This document shows, in pieces, positions 26,344-35,472 of a stretch of 64,000 nt of DNA. Source of the DNA: Owenweeksia hongkongensis DSM 17368 (GTDB lineage: Bacteria; Bacteroidota; Bacteroidia; Flavobacteriales; Schleiferiaceae); contig CAMBEZ010000001.1 of assembly GCA_945865885.1 (NCBI GenBank), positions 62,001 through 126,000 of the forward strand, written 5' to 3'. A program made the translations under genes and the position numbers. The notes beneath the pieces were generated by a model, which made no database searches, was not told the origin of the DNA, and saw only the letters and a list, made by a program, of their open reading frames with translations. Numbering within the stretch: the stretch's first letter is position 1; every line of letters begins with the position of its first letter.

Positions 26344-27351
26344 ATGGAATACAACTCCACCTTTCTGCTTCAGTTTTTGTACCAATGGCGCAAGCCTTTG
26401 CTCGCGTTGCCACTGGTAGCCGGGCTCTTGGGCGTCGTCGCCTCCAGCTCCTGGTTCATCATGCCCCTGTACAAGAGCTCCGTCATCGTTTTCCCCGCCA
26501 CCACCAACTCCGTCTCCAAAGTTTTGCTGCCGCAAACCAGCTTTTCCGAAGACGACATGTTGGCTTTTGGTGCCGAAGAACAGGCCGAACAGCTCATTCA
26601 AATTTTGAATTCCGACGAGATTTTTGACACCATTGCCGTCAAATTCAACTTGTTGAAGCACTACGACCTCGACCCCACCGGGAAGTACAAAATGACCTAC
26701 CTGCGCGAGGAATTCAACGACAAAATTTCCTTCCAACGCACCCAGTTCATGTCTGTGGAGATTCAGGTATTGGACACGGATCCCAAAATGGCGGCGGACA
26801 TTGCCAACGAGATTGTGGACATGCTGGACCGCGTCAAGTCCCGCATTCAGCGCAACCGTGCCGGGTTCGGCTTTAAAATTGTCAAAGGCGAGTACGACAA
26901 GGTTCGGGACGACGTCTTGGAAATGGACGCGGAGCTGCGCAATTTGCGCAAAAAAGGCGTGCACGATTACGAGCAACAAAGTGCGGTTATTTCCGAGCAA
27001 TTGGCCACCGCTATTTTGGAGGAAAAAGACAAGAAGATTGTTCGCGAGTTGCAGAACATGCTGGACACGCTGGCGCGCTACGGCGGTCGGTACGTAGCCC
27101 TGCGGGACGAATTGTACTTGCTCAAGCAAGAGGAAGTGAAAATCCGCACGAAATTGGATCAGGCCCGTGTCGATGCGGAGCAGTCCATGCCCGCCACCTT
27201 CCGCGTGACCAAGGCCATCCCGGCCGAACGCAAAACGTACCCCGTTCGGTGGTTGATTGTGGCGGTGTCCATGTTTTCCGCCTTTGTAGGCACCATGCTC
27301 TTCATTTTGGTGGCCAACGCCATTAAAGACCTCCGCCTGAAAGAAGCGTGA
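26344..27351 (+). CDS. Wzz-type polysaccharide chain-length determinant protein
   Basis: A protein of about 335 aa with an N-terminal membrane helix (ALPLVAGLLGVVASSSWFI), a periplasmic region with a long coiled coil (residues about 180-270) and a C-terminal helix (RWLIVAVSMFSAFVGTMLFIL). This is the two-helix topology of Wzz polysaccharide co-polymerases. It probably sets glycan length together with the downstream ligase or a polymerase. Its TGA overlaps the GTG start of the next gene. Confidence 0.78.
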   Translation: MEYNSTFLLQFLYQWRKPLLALPLVAGLLGVVASSSWFIMPLYKSSVIVFPATTNSVSKVLLPQTSFSEDDMLAFGAEEQAEQLIQILNSDEIFDTIAVKFNLLKHYDLDPTGKYKMTYLREEFNDKISFQRTQFMSVEIQVLDTDPKMAADIANEIVDMLDRVKSRIQRNRAGFGFKIVKGEYDKVRDDVLEMDAELRNLRKKGVHDYEQQSAVISEQLATAILEEKDKKIVRELQNMLDTLARYGGRYVALRDELYLLKQEEVKIRTKLDQARVDAEQSMPATFRVTKAIPAERKTYPVRWLIVAVSMFSAFVGTMLFILVANAIKDLRLKEA

Positions 27352-28781
27352 ACGCACCGCTTCCACCGCGTTGGGTTTGGGCCGTTGGCCTTGCCTTGGG
27401 GCTCTTTCTAGCTGCTGCGGTAGCTTGGGAACAGTACGCCCTGCTGGCCGTGCCGGTGGTACTGGCGGTGGTTTGGTTTGCTTTTGTACGGATGGACTGG
27501 TTGGTTTTGGCCGTGGTGGCCATGACTCCCCTGAGCGTCACCCTGCAGGACCGCGGCTTCAACGTGGGCCTCAGCTTGCCCACGGAACCCTTGCTGTTTG
27601 GCATCACCCTCCTTTTGTTTTTCCGACTCATCATGACCGGGCACATCAATCGGGAAGTGGCGCGCCATCCGGTTTCTTTGGCCATCTACTTTTACTTGGG
27701 CTGGATGTTGCTCACCTCCATCACCAGCTCCATGCCCCTGGTCAGCATCAAGCACTGGGTAGCCCGCGTTTGGTTTGTGGTGCCCTACTTCTTTTTGTTG
27801 GTGCACGTTTTTCAAAGGAAATCCTACCGGGAGCTCTTTTTTTGGTTGTACTTGATTCCGCTGGCCTTGGCCGTGGCCTACACCTTGAGCGTTCACGCTC
27901 AGTACGACTTCAGCAAGCAAACCTCCACTTGGGTCATGTTCCCCTTCTTTAAGGAACACACCGTGTACGGAGCCGCTTTGGCCCTCTACATTCCGGCCGC
28001 GCTTTATTTTGCCTTGCGCAAACAGTCCCTGCTCAGCCGCATGGGTACGGGCTTCCTTTTGTCGCTACTGGTTGTGGGATTGGTCTATTCCTTCACGCGG
28101 GCGGCGTGGTTGAGTTTGGTGGCCGCAGCGGGAATTTTCCTCATCCACCGCTTGCGGATCAGTTGGTCCGTGGTGCTGTTTTTGGGTTTGATTGGGTTGG
28201 GCGGGTTGTATACCGTCAAAGACCAAGTGCAGCGGAGTGCAGAGCGCAACAAGTCGGTTTCATCCGATAAATTGGGCGAACACGTGGCCTCCATGAGCAA
28301 CATTTCCACCGACGCCTCCAATCTGGAGCGCCTGAACCGATGGAATTCCGCGCTGCGCATGTTTCAGGAGCGACCCTGGACCGGCTGGGGCCCGGGAACC
28401 TACCAATTCCAGTACGCTCCGTTCCAACACTCGTATGACCTCACCATCATTTCCACCAACGCCGGGGACAACGGAAATGCGCACTCCGAGTACATTGGGC
28501 CCTTGGCGGAGGAAGGTGTTTTGGGCCTATTGGCTGTTTTGCTGTTGTTGGCAACTTTTTTACGAACCGGGGCTGCTGTTTTGCCGTACTACCGGGAAAA
28601 GCCAGCCTCCTTCGCCGCAGATTATTGGCTCGCGGTGGCCGCTGCAACGGGGCTTGTAACGTACTTCACCCACGGGGTTTTGAATAATTTTCTAGACACC
28701 GACAAGGCATCTGCTCCGGTATGGGGATGTGCAGCCTTGCTGGTGGCGCTGGATTTGCAAAGACGCAAGGAAATTGACTGA
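27348..28781 (+). CDS. O-antigen ligase family protein (WaaL/Wzy-like)
   Basis: A 477-aa inner membrane protein with about 11 helices and one large periplasmic loop (residues about 300-380) holding ERPWTGWGPGTYQF and GDNGNAHSEYIGPLAEEGVLG, the typical Wzy_C/O-antigen ligase region. It either polymerises glycan units or joins them to lipid A core; sequence alone does not decide. The GTG start overlaps the wzz-like stop by 4 nt. Confidence 0.85.
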   Translation: MNAPLPPRWVWAVGLALGLFLAAAVAWEQYALLAVPVVLAVVWFAFVRMDWLVLAVVAMTPLSVTLQDRGFNVGLSLPTEPLLFGITLLLFFRLIMTGHINREVARHPVSLAIYFYLGWMLLTSITSSMPLVSIKHWVARVWFVVPYFFLLVHVFQRKSYRELFFWLYLIPLALAVAYTLSVHAQYDFSKQTSTWVMFPFFKEHTVYGAALALYIPAALYFALRKQSLLSRMGTGFLLSLLVVGLVYSFTRAAWLSLVAAAGIFLIHRLRISWSVVLFLGLIGLGGLYTVKDQVQRSAERNKSVSSDKLGEHVASMSNISTDASNLERLNRWNSALRMFQERPWTGWGPGTYQFQYAPFQHSYDLTIISTNAGDNGNAHSEYIGPLAEEGVLGLLAVLLLLATFLRTGAAVLPYYREKPASFAADYWLAVAAATGLVTYFTHGVLNNFLDTDKASAPVWGCAALLVALDLQRRKEID

Positions 28782-28861
28782 AGGTTAGCAATTTGTGAAC
28801 AAAAGTGTTGTTGGAATTAAAAAATTCTTACATTACACCACTTAACACAAAAATAACCTTT

Positions 28862-31800
28862 ATGTCAAACAAACTGTTTGCTGGTGTGCTGGGCGCTGTG
28901 ATGGCGATTGGCGCAGGTGTGGCACCGGTTCGGGCGGCTTCAACGGAATTCCCCGATCAGCGGGATACCACGAAGTCCGGTCAGCTGGGTGAAGTCACCG
29001 TCTCTGCTTTGGGAGTTCAAAGCAGCAAGGATAAGAAGGGCATTGCTTCCGTTATTGTAGCGGGAGGAAGCGTCCAGAAGTCTGGTGAGAGCGGAATCAT
29101 TCAAGGTCTCGCGGGCAAAGGCTCGGGTATCCTGGTGACCCGCAACTCCGGAGACCCCGGTGCCGGGGCGTACATCCAAATCCGCGGTCAATCTACCATT
29201 ACCGGTTCGATTCAGCCGTTGATTGTGGTGGACGGTATTCCCGTGAGCAACTCCAGTGTGGGCCAAGGCGTGGACGGCGTCGTACAACAAAGCCGTTTGA
29301 ACGACTTGAACCCGGACGACATTGCTTCGGTGGAAGTATTGAAAGGTGCCGCGGCAGCAGCCGTTTGGGGTACCCGTGCGGCCAACGGTGTGATCATGAT
29401 CACCACCAAAAAGGGACGCGCCAATGCCAAGGGCTACAGCGTGGAAGCACGTTACTCCGTAGGCGTGGACCGCATCAACCGCGAGTACGAAAAGCAGAGC
29501 ACCTTCGGCCAGGGCGTGAACGGCAACTTTGTTCCGAACAATGCACTGAGCTGGGGCGACAAAATTGCTGATCGCGTGGGCGGTGCGGATTCCGTAAACA
29601 CTACGGGTCGCTACTTTGAAGCAGCGGACGGCACCAAGTACTACCCCATTGCGGAGCGCCGCAGCACGGACGTGTACAACCAGTCCAACCGCGATCAAGT
29701 GTTCCGCGACGGTTTGACCATGGACAAGAGCATCAGTTTGTCCGGCGGCAGCGAGCGCGGCAACTTGTTTGTGAGTGTGTCGGACTGGGACCAGAAGGGC
29801 ATCCTGAACGGTTTCTCCGACTATCGTCGTACTACTGGCCGTATGAATTTCACCAACAACCTGAACAACAACCTAAAAGTGGGCATGAACGCGTTCGTGT
29901 CCAAAGTGAGTTCGAACCGCGTTCAGCAGGGATCGAACTTGAACGGTTTGTACTTGGGTTACTTGCGTACACCGGCAGACTTTGACAACTCCGACTACAC
30001 GGGTACCTACTACGACGCCAACGGAATCCCCACCGTGGGAGCCCACCGCGGATACCGTCGCTACCTGGGAGATGCCGTTCCCACCTACAACAACCCAGGT
30101 TGGACGCTGAACAAGCAAGTCAACACCTCCGAGGTGAACCGCATCATCGTCACCCCCGAACTCAACTTGCGTTGGGGCGGTTCGCACCAATTGACCGCTC
30201 GTTACGGTTTGGACTACAGCGGCGACGACCGCATCACCTTCTTCCCGGTACGTTCGGCCGCCAGTTTGGCCAACGGTTCTTTAACGGATGAACACATCAG
30301 CGAGACGGAATCTTCGTTGTTGGTATTTGACCGTTCTACCTACAAGTTGAACCAAGCGACCAACATGGCTTTAACGGTGGGTTACACCGCGAACTCACGT
30401 CGTTTCCGCTCCATCGGCGGCAACGCGTTCAACTTCATCATCCGCGACCAAGAGCGCTTCACACTGGGCAATGCCACTACGGCGAACAACAGCCCCTTCA
30501 ACAGCCGCTCTACGGTAATCAACAACCGCGGCTACGCCGTAGTGAACTTGGATTGGAAAGATCGTTTGTTTGTAGAATTGACCGGTGCAGCGGAAGCCGC
30601 TTCTACCTTTAAAGGTCAGTTCTTCTACCCGTCTGCCAACTTGGCGTACGACCTGACCAAGGATTTGAACATGGATCCAAGCGGTTTGTCTTTCTTGAAG
30701 GTTCGTGCTTCTGCCGGTACGGTGGGTGTTGAGCCGCCCGCGTACATTTGGACCACCAACTACGTTTCTGCCGGCTCTACTTCCGGTTGGGGTGAGGTTC
30801 TGGACGCCAGCTACTACGGCGGTTCTACGTACCGTTCTACCGTTCAAGGAAATCCGAACATCGCTCCTGAGCGCAAGACGGAATACGAAGTAGGATTTGA
30901 CGCCCGCCTCTTCAACAACAAAGTGAGCTTGAGCGGTACCTACTACCAAAACACCACCGTTGGTGCCATCTTCGCCGTGGACGTTCCGGCCTCTACCGGT
31001 TTCTCCTCCAAGTGGGACAATGCCGCCACCATCTCCAACACCGGTTTGGAATTGGATGCGAAATTGGATGTAGTAGACACCCGCGATTTCAAATGGAATT
31101 TGTACGGCAACTACACCCGCAACCGCAACATGGTTGAGGATCTGCAAGGTGTTCAGTCCATCTTCTTGGCAGGCTTCACCGGTTCTTCTTCCCGTGCGGT
31201 TGAAGGACATGCCTTGGGCGCTTTGTGGGGCGGTAAGTTCCAGCGCAGTGCGGACGGCAAGTTGATCTTGGACGACAACGGATTCCCTCAGCAAGCCATT
31301 GAGGAGGGCGTTATTGGCGATCCAAACCCCGACTACCGTGCTGGTTTCGGAACTTCTATGACCTTCAAGGGCTTGTCCATGAACGTTTTGTTTGAAACCT
31401 CTCAAGGTCAAGACATGTGGGCAGGTACCTCCGGTGTACTGAAGTACTTCGGTGTGGATCCTGAGACCGCCAACGAGATCACGGTTACTGCGGAACAAGC
31501 AGGTTTGGTGAAAAACATCTACGGCGAGTCCATTGCGGACGCTGCAAATGCCAACACCGACGGAACCTACACCGTTCGCGGTAACTTGGGCAACTTCGGC
31601 ACGGACAACGACGTGTGGTTGGACCAAAACTGGTACACCGGTTTGGGCGGTGGCTTCGGCCCGGTTTCCGAGCACTTCATCACCGACGGTTCTTGGACTC
31701 GTTTGCGTGAGTTGAGCTTGGGCTACAGCATCCCGCGCGCCACGGCCAAGAAAATGGGACTTTCCTCATTGGATTTGGGCTTCACCGGCCGCAACCTGTT

Positions 31801-31930
31801 GCTTTGGTCTCCCTTCAAAGGTGTTGATCCTGAATTGAACTTGACGGGCGTTTCCAACGGTCGCGGTTTGGATTACTTCACTAACCCCGGCACGAAGTCG
31901 TTCATCTTCTCCGTGCGTTTGGGCCTTTAA
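28862..31930 (+). CDS. SusC/RagA-type TonB-dependent receptor
   Basis: A 1022-aa outer membrane barrel that imports a substrate handed over by its SusD partner. After a signal peptide (MAIGAGVAPVRA) comes a TonB-box-like GEVTVSALG and the plug (IQIRGQSTITGSIQPLIVVDGIPVSN, PDDIASVEVLKGAAAAAVWGTRAANGVIMITT). The usual N-terminal carboxypeptidase-like domain of SusC proteins is absent: the plug follows the signal peptide almost directly. ATG 28862 starts the signal peptide. The substrate cannot be inferred, since no glycosidase or protease is adjacent. Confidence 0.92.
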   Translation: MSNKLFAGVLGAVMAIGAGVAPVRAASTEFPDQRDTTKSGQLGEVTVSALGVQSSKDKKGIASVIVAGGSVQKSGESGIIQGLAGKGSGILVTRNSGDPGAGAYIQIRGQSTITGSIQPLIVVDGIPVSNSSVGQGVDGVVQQSRLNDLNPDDIASVEVLKGAAAAAVWGTRAANGVIMITTKKGRANAKGYSVEARYSVGVDRINREYEKQSTFGQGVNGNFVPNNALSWGDKIADRVGGADSVNTTGRYFEAADGTKYYPIAERRSTDVYNQSNRDQVFRDGLTMDKSISLSGGSERGNLFVSVSDWDQKGILNGFSDYRRTTGRMNFTNNLNNNLKVGMNAFVSKVSSNRVQQGSNLNGLYLGYLRTPADFDNSDYTGTYYDANGIPTVGAHRGYRRYLGDAVPTYNNPGWTLNKQVNTSEVNRIIVTPELNLRWGGSHQLTARYGLDYSGDDRITFFPVRSAASLANGSLTDEHISETESSLLVFDRSTYKLNQATNMALTVGYTANSRRFRSIGGNAFNFIIRDQERFTLGNATTANNSPFNSRSTVINNRGYAVVNLDWKDRLFVELTGAAEAASTFKGQFFYPSANLAYDLTKDLNMDPSGLSFLKVRASAGTVGVEPPAYIWTTNYVSAGSTSGWGEVLDASYYGGSTYRSTVQGNPNIAPERKTEYEVGFDARLFNNKVSLSGTYYQNTTVGAIFAVDVPASTGFSSKWDNAATISNTGLELDAKLDVVDTRDFKWNLYGNYTRNRNMVEDLQGVQSIFLAGFTGSSSRAVEGHALGALWGGKFQRSADGKLILDDNGFPQQAIEEGVIGDPNPDYRAGFGTSMTFKGLSMNVLFETSQGQDMWAGTSGVLKYFGVDPETANEITVTAEQAGLVKNIYGESIADAANANTDGTYTVRGNLGNFGTDNDVWLDQNWYTGLGGGFGPVSEHFITDGSWTRLRELSLGYSIPRATAKKMGLSSLDLGFTGRNLLLWSPFKGVDPELNLTGVSNGRGLDYFTNPGTKSFIFSVRLGL

Positions 31931-31955
31931 TCAACTCCCATAAAAAATAGAAAAC

Positions 31956-33335
31956 ATGAAAAATTTCGTGAAATTCGGGAGTGCAGTTGGCGTTGCCGCA
32001 GTCTTATTGACGGCGTGCGAACCCAACGACATCAACTCCACCAATCCCAATCAATTTTCGGACGCTTCTCCGGAATTGATGATCACCGGTGCCCAACTGG
32101 CCAACGTTATGGTTCAGGAGGGTGAGCTGGCCCGCATGGGCGGCATCTTTGCCGGTTACTTCCGCGGCTCCGATCGCCAGTACATCTCCGTTGATCAGTA
32201 CAACGTAACAGCTGGCGATTTGGACAACATTTGGGGAACTTTGTATGCCGAAGGCATTGCGCAGTCCCGCATTGTTCAAGCCAAGGCGGAAGCCAAGAAC
32301 AACATGGTGCTAAAGGGCATAGCCCAAGTCAACGAAGCGCAGCTCATGATGACTGCTGCAGCGTTGTGGGGCAATGTGCCGAATGTTGAGGCATGCGATG
32401 TGGAGAACTTCCCCAATCCATCCTACGACAACCAAGCAGATGTTTATGCTGCTGCCATTGCTTTGTTGGACGATGCAATCGCCAACGGAGTAGGCGGTTC
32501 CACCAAGTTTCGTGCGGCGTATGCCGGTTCGTTTGACTGGGAAGAAGTTGCCAATACCTTGAAGGCGCGTGCTTACCTTCATTTGGGTAACTATGCAGCG
32601 GCCAAAACGGCAGCGATGGCCGGTATTTCTGAAGGCAACGACATGTATGCTTTGCACGATGCCGGTTACACGCCGGGCAAGCACAACTTGTTCTACGACT
32701 TTTTGGATTGGAACCGCGGCGGCTACATGAGCTGCTCCGGATCGCACATTGAGAAGTTGATGGACGCCACCAGCGCCAACTACCGCGGCAACACGAAGAC
32801 GGACGAAACCGAGCGTTTCAACTACTACTTCTTCCCCGGTGGTTACACGGCTCTGGATCCCAACTGGGACGATGCTTCCTACGGCGATCACTACGGCATC
32901 TTCGCGTCGGACAACAACTACTTGTTGGTGTCTTACGTAGAGAACCAAATGATTTTGGCGGAGTGCTACGCTCGTGAGGACAACTTGGCGGATGCCTTGG
33001 TGGCTCTGAACAATGTGCGTGCTGCACACGACGCTCAGTTCGGTGGATTTGACGCCTACGCCCTGACGGACTTCGGTCCAGCTGCGTTGGTGGTGGGTGC
33101 AACGCAAAAGGAAGCTTTGATGAAGGAAATCTACACGGAGAAGTACATCTCTATGTTTGGCCACATCGAAGGGTTCAACGACGTTCGCCGCACGGGCAAT
33201 GCCTTGGGCATCGCACCAAACATTGGTTCGTCTTTGCCGCAGCGCATGCTGTACCCGCAAAGCGAAATCAACTCCAATACGAACGTACCTACTCCACGTC
33301 CGACGACTTTTGATAAGGTGCCCATTTGGAATTAA
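31956..33335 (+). CDS. SusD/RagB family nutrient-binding lipoprotein
   Basis: A 459-aa surface lipoprotein with signal peptide and Cys anchor in VLLTACEPNDI, followed by the SusD fold of helical repeats (NTLKARAYLHLGNYAAAKTAA) and a C-terminus (RRTGNALGI, PQRMLYPQSEINSN) typical of the family. It binds substrate over the SusC barrel. It follows the susC-like gene after 25 nt and ends at a strong terminator. Confidence 0.92.
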   Translation: MKNFVKFGSAVGVAAVLLTACEPNDINSTNPNQFSDASPELMITGAQLANVMVQEGELARMGGIFAGYFRGSDRQYISVDQYNVTAGDLDNIWGTLYAEGIAQSRIVQAKAEAKNNMVLKGIAQVNEAQLMMTAAALWGNVPNVEACDVENFPNPSYDNQADVYAAAIALLDDAIANGVGGSTKFRAAYAGSFDWEEVANTLKARAYLHLGNYAAAKTAAMAGISEGNDMYALHDAGYTPGKHNLFYDFLDWNRGGYMSCSGSHIEKLMDATSANYRGNTKTDETERFNYYFFPGGYTALDPNWDDASYGDHYGIFASDNNYLLVSYVENQMILAECYAREDNLADALVALNNVRAAHDAQFGGFDAYALTDFGPAALVVGATQKEALMKEIYTEKYISMFGHIEGFNDVRRTGNALGIAPNIGSSLPQRMLYPQSEINSNTNVPTPRPTTFDKVPIWN

Positions 33336-33363
33336 TTTTTGGGCCCCACAGGTCCTTGTTGCC

Positions 33364-33395
33364 AGCCGCCTCCCTCCGGGAGGCGGCTTTTTTTT
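33364..33395 (+). terminator. Intrinsic terminator of the susC/susD operon
   Basis: A perfect 11-bp stem (33364-33374 with 33378-33388), a 3-nt loop TCC and a run of eight T. Confidence 0.93.
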
Positions 33396-33433
33396 GCGCG
33401 TTCGCCTCTGGCTGGCGCGCGGTTGCGGCAAAC

Positions 33434-33469
33434 AAAAAGGGCTGCCTCCATCCGGAGGCAGCCCTTTTT
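33434..33469. terminator. Bidirectional terminator (efp side)
   Basis: Arms 33434-33449 and 33454-33469 pair over 16 bp with loop ATCC, and include five A and five T at the base. It lies 20 nt downstream of the efp stop on the minus strand and can also back up the susD terminator. The 153-nt gap here holds nothing else. Confidence 0.9.
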
Positions 33470-33488
33470 GTTTGGGAGCGGTTGGCGA

Positions 33489-34052
33489 TTATTTCGCGCG
33501 CTCTTTGTAGGTGCCGTCCGCCGTGTTGACCACAATTTTCTCTCCAATTTCCATGAAGAGCGGAACGCGGATCTCTGCTCCGGTTTCCACGGTAGCGGGC
33601 TTCAGGGTATTGGTGGCGGTATTGCCTTTCATGCCGGGCTCGGTGTAGGTTATTTCCAAGACCACTGTTCCAGGGATTTCACAAGATACCGGACGGTCCT
33701 CGTCTGCGTGCCACAAGATGATGCACTCCATGCCGTCTTTGATGAACTGGGGCGCGTTGATGACGCTTTTCTGCAACGTGATTTGCTCGTACGTCTCCAT
33801 GTTCATGAAGTTGTAGCCGTCGACGTCGTTGTACATGTACTGGTAGTTGCGGTACTCCATCCGGACGACGTCCAACTTGGTGCCGCTGGGGAAGGTGTGC
33901 TCCAAAACCCGACCGTCGTTCAGGTTGCGCATTTTGGTGCGCACGAATGCGTTTCCTTTGCCCGGCTTAACGTGCAAAAATTCAATGATTTGGTACGGAG
34001 CGTGGTTGTGCTGGATGCACAGTCCGTTTTTGATGTCGGCAGTTGTGGCCAT
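33489..34052 (-). CDS. efp: Elongation factor P
   Basis: EF-P relieves ribosome stalling at polyproline stretches. The protein (187 aa) has three beta-barrel domains; the tip loop reads VKPGKGNAFVR with the Lys in the modifiable position (PGKGN). DGYNFMNMETYEQ and PGMKGNTATNTLKPATVETG are standard EF-P blocks. It is the last gene of the lpx cluster but has its own exact -7 element inside the end of the ABC gene. Confidence 0.95.
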   Translation of the reverse strand: MATTADIKNGLCIQHNHAPYQIIEFLHVKPGKGNAFVRTKMRNLNDGRVLEHTFPSGTKLDVVRMEYRNYQYMYNDVDGYNFMNMETYEQITLQKSVINAPQFIKDGMECIILWHADEDRPVSCEIPGTVVLEITYTEPGMKGNTATNTLKPATVETGAEIRVPLFMEIGEKIVVNTADGTYKERAK

Positions 34053-34055
34053 GGT

Positions 34056-34682
34056 TCAAAATTTGGGCAAAGGTACGTCACGGGACGTCAATGCGCGTTC
34101 GTCGGGGTCGTTGTTGGTGGCCACCACCAGGATGCGTGCGCCCCAAGGGGCAAGCGCTCCGCAGTGGTTGCGAACCAGTTGTGCCGCCCAGTGCCGCCCG
34201 GCAGCGTCCAGGTTGCTGAACGGTTCGTCCAGCAGCAAGATGGGGGTGTTGGCCAGAATGGCCGCGGCCAATTTGACGCGTTGCTTCATTCCGGAAGAAA
34301 AAGACTTGATGGGACGATCCCAGGCAGACTCCGGCAAGTCCAGGTGGGCCAAGGCATCTGCGGCAGACACGCGCAGGGGTTGGAATTTTTCGTGCCAACG
34401 CAGGTGTTCTCGCGGGGTAAATTCTTCAAAAAGCTCCGTGTAGGGAGCGGTCAGGGAAACGCATTGAGGCCAGGAACCTTCGGGCAGGCCCAATGCGCGC
34501 GCCACGCCGCGGGAGGGGTCGTTTTGACCGCTCAACAGCTTGATGACCGTGCTTTTTCCAGAACCGTTGGCGCCCAGGAGTGCCACGCTGTCGCCCTCGT
34601 TCAGGAGGAGCGAAAAGTCTTGGAGTACGCGGGTGGCTCCAAACGATTTGGAAACGGACTGCAGTTCCAGTTGTACGGCCAC
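34056..34682 (-). CDS. ABC transporter ATP-binding protein (no permease nearby)
   Basis: A 208-aa nucleotide-binding subunit with Walker A GANGSGKST, signature FSSGMKQRVKLA and Walker B ILLLDEPFSNLD. Small size and the form of the signature resemble CcmA-type heme-exporter or other single-domain ATPases. No permease gene is adjacent. It lies 10 nt after lpxA and 3 nt before efp on the minus strand, so its partner must be encoded elsewhere. Confidence 0.85.
   Translation of the reverse strand: MAVQLELQSVSKSFGATRVLQDFSLLLNEGDSVALLGANGSGKSTVIKLLSGQNDPSRGVARALGLPEGSWPQCVSLTAPYTELFEEFTPREHLRWHEKFQPLRVSAADALAHLDLPESAWDRPIKSFSSGMKQRVKLAAAILANTPILLLDEPFSNLDAAGRHWAAQLVRNHCGALAPWGARILVVATNNDPDERALTSRDVPLPKF
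34068..34075 (-). promoter_or_regulatory. -7 element (TACCTTTG) for efp
   Basis: An exact TAnnTTTG match on the minus strand, 15 nt upstream of the efp ATG, within the 3' end of the ABC ATPase gene. Confidence 0.5.
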
Positions 34683-34692
34683 GCGCGGAGGC

Positions 34693-35463
34693 TTAACGCC
34701 CTTTGACTATACCGCGTTCGGCGGCTTGAACAAAGGACAAGATGGCTTCGATTTCCGGTCCGCCGGTTTCTTCCGCAATCCGGTCCACGGCTTGCGTGGT
34801 GTTCAGACCGCTTTGGTACAGGAGCCGGTAGGCGTGGTGGATGCGTTCTATTTGTTCCGGGGTAAAACCGCGTCGCTCCAGTCCGATGGCGTTCACTCCT
34901 TCAAACGAGAGGGGTTCCTTGGCCACTTTGATGAACGGTGGAACGTCTTTGCGCACCAAGGCGCCGCCCCCAATCATGGCGTGGGCCCCGATGTGCACAA
35001 ATTGATGCACGGCGGAGAGTCCGCCCAAAATGGCGAATTCACCAATTTCAACGTGGCCCGCCAATGCTACGCTGTTGACCAAAATGACGTGGTCCCCCAG
35101 GATGCAATCGTGCGCCACGTGGGCGTAGGCCATGATGAGGCAGTGTTTTCCCACAACCGTTTTGCCGTAGGCCTTGGTGCCGCGGTTGATGGTGGCGCAT
35201 TCGCGAACGGTGGTGTAGTCGCCCAATTCAGCGGTACTGTCTTCCCCAGAAAATTTTAGGTCTTGTGGGATTCCGGATACCACGGCTCCGTTGAATATGC
35301 GCACGCCTTTGCCCAGTCTGGCTCCGGAATGAATGACGGCGTGTGAGTATATGTAGCAATCGTCGCCTAGGACGGTGTTCTCGTGGACCACAGCAAAAGG
35401 CTCAATCGTCACATTGGACCCGATTTTTGCGTCGGGGTGGATGTAAGCAAGGGGAGAATGCAC
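34693..35463 (-). CDS. lpxA: UDP-N-acetylglucosamine acyltransferase
   Basis: LpxA catalyses the first step of lipid A synthesis. The 256-aa protein starts with AYIHPDAKIGSNVTIEPF and shows hexapeptide repeats through residue 190, with CLIMAYAHVAHDCILGDHV containing the catalytic His, then a helical C-terminus (RRGFTPEQIERIHHAYRLLY). It follows lpxC-fabZ after 9 nt. Confidence 0.95.
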   Translation of the reverse strand: MHSPLAYIHPDAKIGSNVTIEPFAVVHENTVLGDDCYIYSHAVIHSGARLGKGVRIFNGAVVSGIPQDLKFSGEDSTAELGDYTTVRECATINRGTKAYGKTVVGKHCLIMAYAHVAHDCILGDHVILVNSVALAGHVEIGEFAILGGLSAVHQFVHIGAHAMIGGGALVRKDVPPFIKVAKEPLSFEGVNAIGLERRGFTPEQIERIHHAYRLLYQSGLNTTQAVDRIAEETGGPEIEAILSFVQAAERGIVKGR

Positions 35464-35472
35464 GGTAGGCTA

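Noticed and set aside
25237-27366. 709-codon open frame on the minus strand over the sulfotransferase and wzz-like genes
   Set aside because: Antisense shadow of GC-rich coding sequence; the translation has no signal or motif, while both plus-strand genes are well supported.
33364-33469. The two similar GC-rich hairpins after susD as a repeat array or CRISPR-like unit
   Set aside because: They are two intrinsic terminators with T-runs serving convergent genes; there are only two and no spacers.
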